Notes: generated by a model not told the origin, from the sequence alone. A DNA stretch of 8,321 nt from Candidatus Bipolaricaulota bacterium (GCA_021129875.1 JAJOKK010000160.1:1-8321), one strand, 5' to 3'; positions 1-6,107 are shown, numbered from the stretch's first letter. Numbers and translations: made by a program.

Positions 1-90
1 CCCGATAGTAATCGCCCCGATAGTAATCGCCCCGCTAGTAATCGTCCCGGTGGTGACCGTTCCGGTAGTGACCGTTCCGGTGGTGACCGG
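1..90. repeat. 15-bp tandem repeat (six copies) inside murF
   Basis: Six head-to-tail 15-bp units fill positions 1-90 and probably continue beyond the edge. On the plus strand the two leftmost units are identical (CCCGATAGTAATCGC) and the others drift gradually. On the coding minus strand the array is in frame and encodes PVTTG, TVTTG, TVTTG, TITSG, AITIG, AITIG (MurF residues 249-278). Because 15 is a multiple of three, gain or loss of units keeps the frame. Confidence 0.95.
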
Positions 91-834
91 CTGCTCCTTC
101 TCGCCTGCGACAAACCGGGCAAGCTCAGGGTGGTCGATGTTGACGATCGCCCTGCCCTCAGGAGGGAGCGAGCGGACAAGGTCCCAGTTCTCCTGCGCCG
201 CGGCCTCCACACTCCCCAACCCGGCCAGGTGCGCTCGCCCCACTGCCGTAATAACGGCGATCACGGGGGCGAGGAGCGCGGCAAGCGGACCGATCTCTCC
301 TGGCCCGCTCGCGTCGAGCTCGAAGAGACCCACCTGCGCATCGGCGGGCATCTCCAGCAATGCAAGCGGGAGGCCGATCTCGGTGTTGTAGTTGCGCGGG
401 GCGCAGAAGACATTGAAGCCCTCTTTTAGGAGGTGTGAAAGGAGGGATTTTGTCGTCGTCTTCCCGTAGCTGCCGGTGATCCCGACAAATATTGGGACGC
501 CTGCCGCGGCAGTCGTCGTGACATTCGTTGCATGCAGCTCTTGCCTCCATGCAGCGGCCAGGGTCTGCAGCGCACAGAGGGTATCCTCGACCACGATAAT
601 ATTGCGCCCACTCGCTGGGATCGCGGCAGTATCCGAGACAAACGCTCCGCACGCTCCGCGCGCGAACGCCTCCGCAAGAAAGGCGTGCCCGTCTGTGCGC
701 GCCCCAGAGAGGGCGACGAACAGGTCACCCTCTCTGACGAGGCGGGAATCGTGAATCGCCCGCTGCGGTCTCTCATCTCCCCCCCGCAGCAGGCGTCCCT
801 CGACGATCCTCGCGATCTCAGCGGTGGAGAACAC
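1..834 (-). CDS. murF: UDP-N-acetylmuramoyl-tripeptide--D-alanyl-D-alanine ligase (MurF), C-terminus beyond window
   Basis: MurF joins D-Ala-D-Ala to UDP-MurNAc-tripeptide using ATP, the last cytoplasmic step of peptidoglycan precursor assembly. 278 codons are open from a GTG at 834 to the left edge. Seen: an N-terminal Mur domain with DSR (29-31) and DLFVALSGARTDGH (37-50); the ATP P-loop GITGSYGKTTTK (118-129, Lys125); NYNTEIGLP (148-156); the metal-binding-type Glu172 in FELD; GEIGP (179-183); the conserved AH (201-202); and NID (232-234). The P-loop near residue 120 and the NYN.EIG motif fit MurF better than MurE, MurD or MurC. A GGAGG at 845-841 lies 6 bases before the GTG. The stop of the upstream S55 gene is one base away, so translation is probably coupled. 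Two oddities: Asn216 occupies the usual carbamylated-lysine position, and residues 249-278 are a tandem repeat. The missing part should be the end of the central domain and the C-terminal domain. Confidence 0.87.
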   Translation of the reverse strand, partial: MFSTAEIARIVEGRLLRGGDERPQRAIHDSRLVREGDLFVALSGARTDGHAFLAEAFARGACGAFVSDTAAIPASGRNIIVVEDTLCALQTLAAAWRQELHATNVTTTAAAGVPIFVGITGSYGKTTTKSLLSHLLKEGFNVFCAPRNYNTEIGLPLALLEMPADAQVGLFELDASGPGEIGPLAALLAPVIAVITAVGRAHLAGLGSVEAAAQENWDLVRSLPPEGRAIVNIDHPELARFVAGEKEQPVTTGTVTTGTVTTGTITSGAITIGAITIG

Positions 835-835
835 C

Positions 836-2644
836 CTAGTCCTCCGGCATGAAGAGCGGGACCTCCACCTCTAGTTCGGCGTAGAGGAAGTAACCGGTGA
901 ATTCGGTCCTCACCCTACCGATCCCGCGCAGCCCATCGCGAATGTAATCCCAGGCAAAGAGCTCGACAGTGAGGGTGTCGTGACTCGGCAGCCCTTCGAT
1001 CCTCTCGATGATATCCGCGAGCGACTCGAACACGATCGGCGTCTCTCCCTCTTCGACGAGGCGAGGGCCGCTGTAGGCGCGGACCACGATAATACTATCG
1101 CCTAGAAGGCCGTCCGGGATATCGATCGTCCCCTCCACAACACGCGTTTCCCCTCGGAATGTCTGCAGCTCAACCGTGTAGTGAATCGTGTCTCCAGGAT
1201 AGTAGAAGTCCTGATCGAGCACAAGACGGTTGATGCGCATCGCGTTTAGCTCTCGCGTTATCTGCATTGAGGCGGTGATTCGCGTGATCTTCGGGTCTGC
1301 AAAGTCGTTGTACTGCAGGAAGGAGACAATCCCTGCCAGCTGCCACGGGGGATAGACAGCGATATCGTTCGTGCTTATAAAGATATCGCGTCGTTCAAGC
1401 GGGAACGGCATCCCGTCCCCAATGATCCGATAGGTCACCTCGACCGTCCCCTGTCCGATCCGGTCGAGGGTGGCGTCGATCGCCGCAAAACCGGTGGAGA
1501 GGAGGAGGGTTCCCATGAGCCGTGGCTCGTCTACAACTTCGATCTGGAAGTTTCTCGTGATATTCCTGTCAAGATCCACAACACCGAATGAGAGGTCGAC
1601 CAGGTCTGTTTCCTTTCCGATAATACCTCCGACCCCGGCCATCCGGTCCTCGAAGATCGTCCCGATCGATTCCCGCAGTGATCCCATTTTAAACGAGATG
1701 TCGAAGGCCGCAATTGTGGTGTAGATATGAACGTTGGTCAGAGGGAAGGCGATTCTTCCGCCCGACAGGAAGGGGTGGCCGAAGCCGACGAGCGTATTCC
1801 CTTCTATGTATGTGAGCGTCCCCAGCGCCCCGATCGTAACATCGCCGCGCGTCAGGGCGACCCCGATCGAACTCCCGGGCTGGAGAGGCGGCCGCGGAGA
1901 GGTCGCTCCGCCTGTTCCACCGGCAAAGGGGGCGAGCCGAAGGCCGAACGAAGAGAGTCCGCGCATCGAAGACGGAATGCTAAGGGGAAGGAACTCGCGC
2001 AGCAGTCCGGCCGGCCCCTCCTCTATGCCGATCCCGTCCATCAGCATGTCGAGCGACCGTCCGGCGAGCCCGGTGACAAGGAGTGGAGCGATGACCGGGT
2101 GGGCAAAGATCGTGTCCGGCGCCCCTGCGATGGTGGCAAGGGATGGAGGAGCATCGACCTCAACGAGGGTGACCCCGGCGAGAACCGCCCCTTTCGCCGG
2201 CTCCGAAGCAGCGCGACCGCCGGGTAGCGCTGCGATAACTTCTAGCATCTGCTCGATCGGGGTGACCAGGCCGACCGGGGTGATCACCTTTGCCCAAGCC
2301 GCGGCACGGCTCAGCGCCCCGATCAACTTCCCGTCAATATAGATCGGGCTGCCGCTCATCCCTTGTGCTATCCCGCCGGAGAGGCCGATCACCTCTCCGC
2401 TCACCCGCACCACGATGAAGTCGGCCTCTCCCCCGGGATTATCGATCACCCCGAGGACCTCCACGGTAAACTCACGGATTTCATCCCCGGCGATGATCGT
2501 CTTTCCGATGCCGCGCATCCCAGGCTCTATCTCATCAAGAAAAAGAAACTCTCCTTGTCCGTACACCGGCCCAACTGCAGCGGCCGCAATGATCCCGATG
2601 AGGGAAAGCAGGATGATAAGTGCGTTGCCCTTTCTTCGTTTCAC
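836..2644 (-). CDS. Secreted SpoIVB-type (peptidase S55) domain protein
   Basis: A 602-residue exported protein. A Sec-type signal spans about residues 1-30 (MKRRK, then a long hydrophobic run). An N-terminal S55-type region follows: PGMRGIGKT (41-49), VEVLGVIDN (61-69), SGGIAQGMSGSPIYIDGK (89-106) and TPVGLVTPIEQML (122-134). The GMSGSP motif carries the Ser that is the nucleophile in SpoIVB (here Ser97). GTLTYIEGNTLVGFGHPFL (275-293) carries the candidate catalytic His290. A Pro/Gly-rich linker lies near 240-260, and the C-terminal half (about 300-602) looks beta-rich, with no further membrane segment seen. Ser precedes His, the reverse of SpoIVB. The start is GTG with TAAGGAGG only 4 bases upstream; any later start would lose the signal peptide. 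It sits between trkH and murF. The substrate is unknown: it could be an envelope signalling protease or a non-catalytic relative. Confidence 0.85.
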   Translation of the reverse strand: MKRRKGNALIILLSLIGIIAAAAVGPVYGQGEFLFLDEIEPGMRGIGKTIIAGDEIREFTVEVLGVIDNPGGEADFIVVRVSGEVIGLSGGIAQGMSGSPIYIDGKLIGALSRAAAWAKVITPVGLVTPIEQMLEVIAALPGGRAASEPAKGAVLAGVTLVEVDAPPSLATIAGAPDTIFAHPVIAPLLVTGLAGRSLDMLMDGIGIEEGPAGLLREFLPLSIPSSMRGLSSFGLRLAPFAGGTGGATSPRPPLQPGSSIGVALTRGDVTIGALGTLTYIEGNTLVGFGHPFLSGGRIAFPLTNVHIYTTIAAFDISFKMGSLRESIGTIFEDRMAGVGGIIGKETDLVDLSFGVVDLDRNITRNFQIEVVDEPRLMGTLLLSTGFAAIDATLDRIGQGTVEVTYRIIGDGMPFPLERRDIFISTNDIAVYPPWQLAGIVSFLQYNDFADPKITRITASMQITRELNAMRINRLVLDQDFYYPGDTIHYTVELQTFRGETRVVEGTIDIPDGLLGDSIIVVRAYSGPRLVEEGETPIVFESLADIIERIEGLPSHDTLTVELFAWDYIRDGLRGIGRVRTEFTGYFLYAELEVEVPLFMPED

Positions 2645-2695
2645 AGTTCCTCCTTAATCTATTCCTCGGTCTCTGATCGTTCTTCCGGCATGATA

Positions 2696-2724
2696 AGGAT
2701 AGACTAAGGGAGGCGTGCGGGCAA
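2696..2724 (-). promoter_or_regulatory. Candidate internal promoter before the S55 gene
   Basis: Read on the minus strand: TTGCCC (2724-2719), a 17-bp spacer, then TATCCT (2701-2696). Each hexamer matches 4 of 6 consensus bases. It lies in the 90-bp gap between trkH and the S55 gene, the only sizeable gap in this gene run, so S55-murF may be partly transcribed independently. The match is weak. Confidence 0.35.
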
Positions 2725-2734
2725 CCGAATAAGA

Positions 2735-4252
2735 CTACTTGATCCCGAGGAAGAAGAAGCGGACGAACATCAACACCGGGATAATCTCCAGCCGCCCGAT
2801 CCACATGTTGAAGCAGAGCATAAGCTTGCTCGCCGTCGGCATCGTCGGCCCGGTGATCCCGATCGACAGCCCGACGTTCCCCTGCGCGCTCGCCACCTCG
2901 AAGATGATGTCGGAGAGGGTGAACTGGGGGGGGGAAGTCTGCAGAAGGACGAGCACCCCCATCCCAAGGAAGACAAGCCACAGGAAGGTGATCAAGGAAG
3001 CATCTTCCAGCCTACGCCCCACATCGGATTCATCGATCACCTTCCGGCCGATGCGGAACGGGACGATCGCCCCCTGCGGGGAGGTGATCTTCCGGAAGCG
3101 CCACCCCACACCTTTGAGGAGGATCAGCATGCGCATAATCTTGATCCCACCGGAAGTCGATCCGGCTGCCCCGCCGAAGACCATCCCAATAGAGAGGAGG
3201 AGCTGCGCGGTCACACTCCAGGTGCCGATGTCGGCCGTCTGAAACCCTGTACTGGTCATTGCGGAGACGAATTGAAATACGGAATCGCGCACCGCGCGCG
3301 TCAGACCGAGCGATCCTGCGTTCTCCAGCGCAAGGAAGATCATCCCGAAAGAGATGATGATGAGGAGCCAACGGGTCTGCGCGTCCTGCCAGAGGACCTT
3401 CCCGTTCCCCCTCATCAGCTCGTAGTGCACGGCGAAACTGATCGCCCCAAGGAGCATAATCGGTAGGAGGGCGAGCTCGATGGCGAGGCTGTTGTAGGAG
3501 GCGATGCTGTTGTCGGTGATGGTGAATCCGCCGGTGGAGATCCCGGTCATCGCGTGGTTGAGCGCATCCCAGATCGGCATCCCCGCCCCCCACAAGATGA
3601 CGACGCCGACGAAGGTGTAGAGCAGGAAGATCCACCACATAGTGCGCAGCGTCGAGAGGATGCTCGGGTGGATCTTCTCACCGCGCGCCTCGGCGTAATA
3701 GAGGCTGTATTTAGCCGCGCCCGGCCGCGGGCCGGCGAGGATGGCGAGCATGAGAACGATCACTCCCATCCCTCCGACCCATTCGGTGAAGCTGCGCCAC
3801 CACTGCAGCGTTCTCGGCAGCAGGTCAGCGCGGGCGGCCATGGTCAACCCAGTCCCGGTATAACCGGAGAGCGCCTCGAAGAAGGCGGTCAACGGGTCCT
3901 TGAAGTAAAGGAGGGGCGCCGAACCGAGCCCGCTCCTCTGGGCAAAGAACGCGGTGAGGACGAACGGGATCGCCCCCAGCGCGGCGACGAGGAGCCAGCC
4001 GAGCGCGGCGATGATCATCCCGTGCTTCAGCTTTGTCTCCCCTGCGCCCCGGAACGGGAAGTAGAGAAGGGCGCCGAGGGCGAACGAAACGAATGCGGTG
4101 ATGATCAGCGGGAGAAGGGCATAGTGCTCCTGAAAGATCAGCGGGACCGCAAGTGAGAGCAGGGCCATCACCCCGACCACGGAGACGAGGAGGCCGAGAT
4201 CGCGTAGGACGATGCGCAGGTCTGCGTTGGGGCGGAGGGCGAGGAAGGTCAT
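2735..4252 (-). CDS. trkH: TrkH/KtrB-family potassium uptake channel subunit
   Basis: A 505-residue polytopic inner-membrane protein that conducts K+ (possibly Na+-coupled) as the pore of a Trk/Ktr system. The four pseudo-repeated selectivity-filter loops are visible: SGYTGTGLT (129-137), TGISTGGFT (236-244), TSTGFQTAD (333-341) and AQGNVGLS (456-463), each with its conserved glycine. Other family marks are WWRSFTEWVGGMG (151-163), the glycine-rich gating-loop segment GSTSGGIK (364-371) and the C-terminal MWIGRLE (483-489). About eight to ten hydrophobic helices flank these. Length is normal. The ATG at 4252 overlaps the TGA of trkA by 4 bp (ATGA) and has only a weak Shine-Dalgarno sequence, which suggests translational coupling to the regulator that gates it. 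Confidence 0.95.
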   Translation of the reverse strand: MTFLALRPNADLRIVLRDLGLLVSVVGVMALLSLAVPLIFQEHYALLPLIITAFVSFALGALLYFPFRGAGETKLKHGMIIAALGWLLVAALGAIPFVLTAFFAQRSGLGSAPLLYFKDPLTAFFEALSGYTGTGLTMAARADLLPRTLQWWRSFTEWVGGMGVIVLMLAILAGPRPGAAKYSLYYAEARGEKIHPSILSTLRTMWWIFLLYTFVGVVILWGAGMPIWDALNHAMTGISTGGFTITDNSIASYNSLAIELALLPIMLLGAISFAVHYELMRGNGKVLWQDAQTRWLLIIISFGMIFLALENAGSLGLTRAVRDSVFQFVSAMTSTGFQTADIGTWSVTAQLLLSIGMVFGGAAGSTSGGIKIMRMLILLKGVGWRFRKITSPQGAIVPFRIGRKVIDESDVGRRLEDASLITFLWLVFLGMGVLVLLQTSPPQFTLSDIIFEVASAQGNVGLSIGITGPTMPTASKLMLCFNMWIGRLEIIPVLMFVRFFFLGIK

Positions 4253-4911
4253 CCGGTCAGTCTATCGATCAACTCATCACTCGTCCGCTCGAGCGAGAAT
4301 AGTGTGAGAACATCGTCAGCAGCGATGACCGTCTCCTCAGTGGGGACCTCTTTCTTCCCCCCCTGTTCGACAGCGATCACCAGGATGCCTGCCGGGATGA
4401 TCCCCCGGTCGACGATCTGGGAGAGTGGTTTTCCGGCCAGCGGCGAGCCCCCTTTCACCGTCAGCCGGAAGATCTGATCCCCTTGCGAGAGGATGGTGAA
4501 GTCATTCACCTTGGGGCGCTTCACTGCGGTGTACAGGTGGTTCGCCACTACGTCCTCCGGGTTCTCCAGGACGTTCGCCCCGAGCTTGTGGAAGAACTCC
4601 GCGTGGTCCTTGTCGTTGACCACAGCGAGAACGGATGGGATCTTCAGCCGCTCGGCGATAGAGACGACCATCAGGTTGACCGCATCATCGCTAGTCGTGG
4701 CGATAAGGGCATCGGCCCGCTCCGACCCGGCCTCCCGCAACGTCTCCGCCGAAGTGGCGTTCCCGTTTAAGACCGTGATGTCGTACTTGTTGCTGATCTC
4801 CCTTGCCCGGTCAACGTTCGCCTCGATCACCACCACGTTGTTCTTCTCCTTGGTGGCGATATCGATCAGACTCGTCCCTATGCTTCCTGCACCCACGATG
4901 ATCATATACAT
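4249..4911 (-). CDS. trkA: TrkA/KtrA-family RCK potassium uptake regulator
   Basis: A 220-residue cytoplasmic protein with one RCK_N and one RCK_C domain, the single-unit (KtrA-like) layout that assembles as a ring under TrkH/KtrB and gates it by nucleotide binding. Seen: the Rossmann motif GAGSIG (7-12); acidic Glu30 at the end of the second strand (VVVIE), as expected for NAD(H) binding; NGNATSAETL (49-58), where many relatives have Asp in the GD.T turn; DALIATTSDDAVNL (67-80); and a C-terminal RCK_C domain from about 138 to 208. The ATG at 4911 is chosen because GGAGGAGGGG lies 5 bases upstream. An in-frame TTG at 4929 would put that site inside the gene, and a second ATG lies at 4905. It is the first gene of the minus-strand operon and overlaps trkH. 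Confidence 0.93.
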   Translation of the reverse strand: MYMIIVGAGSIGTSLIDIATKEKNNVVVIEANVDRAREISNKYDITVLNGNATSAETLREAGSERADALIATTSDDAVNLMVVSIAERLKIPSVLAVVNDKDHAEFFHKLGANVLENPEDVVANHLYTAVKRPKVNDFTILSQGDQIFRLTVKGGSPLAGKPLSQIVDRGIIPAGILVIAVEQGGKKEVPTEETVIAADDVLTLFSLERTSDELIDRLTG

Positions 4912-4916
4912 GACAG

Positions 4917-4926
4917 ACCCCTCCTC
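4917..4926 (-). promoter_or_regulatory. Ribosome binding site that fixes the trkA start
   Basis: GGAGGAGGGG on the minus strand lies 5 bases before the ATG at 4911. It falls within the reading frame that an upstream TTG (4929) would open, so the TTG is unlikely to be the start. Confidence 0.75.
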
Positions 4927-4937
4927 CAACGGGGGCT

Positions 4938-4966
4938 ATGGTAGCACAGATCATATTGCCGGTCAA
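4938..4966 (-). promoter_or_regulatory. Sigma-70-type promoter of the trkA operon
   Basis: On the minus strand: TTGACC (4966-4961, 5/6), exactly 17 bp, then TACCAT (4943-4938, 4/6). The predicted transcription start near 4931 leaves a leader of about 20 nt containing the trkA ribosome binding site. Position and spacing suit the first gene of the run. Confidence 0.65.
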
Positions 4967-5072
4967 CGGGGCGGGGGAAAGAAATGATGATAGCAACGAT
5001 ATTTGCCTTCCGTTGGACCGGCTGGCCGCACCGTGGTCGGATCAGATATCTATGGAAAAGGGATGGGGTTGT

Positions 5073-5096
5073 TTGACGGAAGCTTAATCTTTGACA
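5073..5096 (+). promoter_or_regulatory. Paired TTGACG/TTGACA boxes upstream of the epimerase remnant
   Basis: TTGACG (5073-5078) and TTGACA (5091-5096) lie 18 bp apart, each within TTTGAC. They resemble -35 boxes, but I see no good -10 at 16-18 bp from either. They may be the remains of a promoter for the broken gene or a spaced pair of protein-binding sites. Confidence 0.25.
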
Positions 5097-5107
5097 TGAA
5101 AGCTCGA

Positions 5108-5119
5108 AGATCGCGATCT
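5108..5119. repeat. Perfect 12-bp palindrome, possible operator
   Basis: AGATCGCGATCT is a perfect palindrome, 10 bp upstream of the AAAGGAGA ribosome binding site (from 5130) of the broken epimerase gene. The position suits a regulator site, but a palindrome this short can also arise by chance. Confidence 0.35.
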
Positions 5120-5146
5120 GAAGGCCCTTAAAAGGAGAGAGCCGCG

Positions 5147-5513
5147 TTGAAAGCGTTAGTGCCCGGTGAAACCGGGTTCATCGGCTCGAGTATCGTCCGG
5201 GCGTTACTGAAGGCTGGCTATGAGGTCCGCGCTCTCGTCCGCCCGGGTGCGAATAGACGCAACCTCGACGGCCTGGAGGTCGAACTCGTTGACGGGGATA
5301 TCACTGAGATCGCTTCTCTCCGTCGGGCAGTGCGGGGGTGCGAACGGGTCTTTCACGTCGCGGCACTGTACTCGTTCTGGGGTGCGCGAGCCCGGGCTGA
5401 TCGAACGGGTGATCGTCAACCCCTCGTTCCCGGTCGGCCCGCGCGATATTAAGCAGACCCCGACAGGGAAAGTGATCCTTGACTTCCTCAACCGCAGGAT
5501 CCCAGCGTATTAG
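5147..5513 (+). pseudogene. HpnA-like NAD-dependent sugar epimerase/reductase remnant, internally deleted and truncated
   Basis: This is a remnant of an extended short-chain dehydrogenase of the hopanoid-associated epimerase / dihydroflavonol-4-reductase type. The first part (TTG at 5147 after AAAGGAGA) encodes the Rossmann start VPGETGFIGSS, then VRALVRPGANRRNLDGLEVE, LVDGDI and VFHVAALYSFWG, ending near 5383. Family members normally read VTGATGFIG, so the nucleotide-binding loop has already changed. At about 5382 the meaningful frame shifts by one, and 5391-5513 encodes VIVNPSFPVGPRD and TPTGKVILDFLNRRIPAY followed at once by TAG. From memory of the family, roughly 80-90 residues between these blocks, including the catalytic Tyr-x-x-x-Lys, are missing, as is everything after PAY. 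The product would be inactive. A sequencing or assembly error could explain the frame change but not the missing middle. Confidence 0.8.
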
Positions 5514-5520
5514 GCGCTAG

Positions 5521-5538
5521 TGTATATGCTGTTATACA
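5521..5538. repeat. Inverted repeat TGTATA-6-TATACA
   Basis: Perfect 6-bp arms TGTATA (5521-5526) and TATACA (5533-5538) surround TGCTGT. It starts 8 bp after the stop of the epimerase remnant. AT-rich arms suit a protein-binding dyad as well as a weak hairpin. Confidence 0.4.
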
Positions 5539-5541
5539 ACC

Positions 5542-5561
5542 CTGTTCTCCTTGCAGAACAG
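5542..5561. terminator. Hairpin, possible weak terminator of the epimerase remnant
   Basis: Perfect 7-bp arms CTGTTCT (5542-5548) and AGAACAG (5555-5561) enclose a 6-nt loop, about 30 bp past the TAG of the remnant. No run of T follows (the next bases are AAGCTTTC), so a classic intrinsic terminator is not supported. It could instead be an operator dyad. Confidence 0.3.
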
Positions 5562-5899
5562 AAGCTTTCACCGCCGAGAATACAGATCCTTAATGCCTCA
5601 CCTCAGCAATCTTTGTGATAAAATGCTTGAAACATGGGTTGGGCCTCCCTGCCTGGCTGGTAGACAAGCGGCTTTGCTCCGCAACCAGGTTTGAAGACGC
5701 GCAGTGGATGGTTTTTACACAACAGTTTTATTCACGGTTTAAAACAGCGAACTGTCTGGTGTGTCAACCTTGTGTTAAACGTGGAGAAGGAATCAAGCAA
5801 TCAATCAATCTCTCACCTTCCTGGAGGACGTTTGGCCGCAGCTACAATACCGCGGGGGGTTTTGTTGCCGGTAAAGAGCACATACCCTTGACGAGGATT
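5562..5899. other. Gene-poor stretch with possible structured RNA
   Basis: No convincing gene lies here. The bases are more AT-rich than the neighbouring genes, and open frames across it have amino-acid content like random translation. Two foldable segments stand out. CTGGT (5657-5661) pairs with ACCAG (5684-5688), enclosing GCGG (5668-5671) with CCGC (5679-5682). CACG-TTTAA (5733-5742, one bulged G) pairs with TTAAA-CGTG (5775-5783), enclosing ACAG-cgaa-CTGT (5744-5755). A TAAAAT -10-like box at 5619-5624 precedes them, without a clear -35. A short CAAT run lies near 5798-5811. Confidence 0.3.
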
Positions 5900-5905
5900 G
5901 GAGGT
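5900..5905 (+). promoter_or_regulatory. Ribosome binding site of the small membrane protein
   Basis: GGAGGT lies 10 bases before the ATG at 5916 and 4 bases before an in-frame TTG at 5910. Both distances are somewhat off the optimum, so either codon could be used. Confidence 0.5.
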
Positions 5906-5915
5906 GGTCTTGACG

Positions 5916-6101
5916 ATGCGGGTATGGGGTTACAGAGGGAGTATCGCAGCGGTGATCAGCGGGTTCTCTTTTCTCGGTCGGGGCGTTGCCAGTGGAAGCG
6001 CTTCTCTGCTCGGGGTGGGGTCTCTCTTGGTCATTCTTGGAATCTGTCTCATCCTCTATCTGCGATATCGGGACGCGGTCAGCGGGGTGCATGACCAGTA
6101 G
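5916..6101 (+). CDS. Small hydrophobic membrane protein of unknown function
   Basis: A 61-residue protein I do not recognise. It opens MRVWGYRGS, has a weakly hydrophobic first segment (about residues 10-25), a stronger membrane segment rich in Leu, Ile, Val and Gly (about 31-49, SLLGVGSLLVILGICLILYL), then a charged tail RYRDAVSGVHDQ. That suggests one or two membrane helices with a short soluble tail. GGAGGT sits just upstream. Many codons end in G or C, like the neighbouring real genes and unlike the surrounding spacer, which supports coding. TTGs in frame at 5898 and 5910 and a GTG at 5904 are alternative starts. It stands alone between the epimerase remnant and the tldE spacer, so context gives no function. 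A chance open frame is possible. Confidence 0.5.
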   Translation: MRVWGYRGSIAAVISGFSFLGRGVASGSASLLGVGSLLVILGICLILYLRYRDAVSGVHDQ

Positions 6102-6107
6102 AGATGG

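Noticed and set aside
1..90. A CRISPR array at either tandem repeat (1-90 or 6415-6468).
   Set aside because: Units of 15 and 9 bp with no unique spacers are minisatellites, not CRISPR; no cas gene is present.
158..652. A 164-residue minus-strand frame over murF.
   Set aside because: It is an out-of-frame reading; the murF frame 834-1 carries all Mur ligase motifs without a break.
1727..2342. Long plus-strand frames opposite the S55 gene, and similar ones opposite trkH near 3554-4156.
   Set aside because: These are GC-rich antisense shadows with no recognisable motif; the minus-strand proteins match known families.
2659..2691. A minus-strand 10-codon frame (MPEERSETEE) between trkH and the S55 gene.
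   Set aside because: No ribosome binding site, very short, and it would start almost at the predicted transcription start.
4912..4929. TTG at 4929 as the trkA start.
   Set aside because: It would put the strong GGAGGAGGGG inside the gene and add six residues before the normal MYMIIVGAG beginning.
5641..5700. A tRNA-like look (CTGGTAGAC, a GCGG/CCGC hairpin, then GGTTTGAAG).
   Set aside because: No acceptor stem closes, the T-arm GGTTTGAAGAC does not pair, and no CCA-side match exists. It was kept only as part of a possible structured RNA.
5615..6094. A 159-residue plus-strand open frame over the spacer.
   Set aside because: Its composition looks like random translation (many Ser, Arg, Cys, Trp), no motif is seen, and it overlaps the better supported small membrane gene in another frame.
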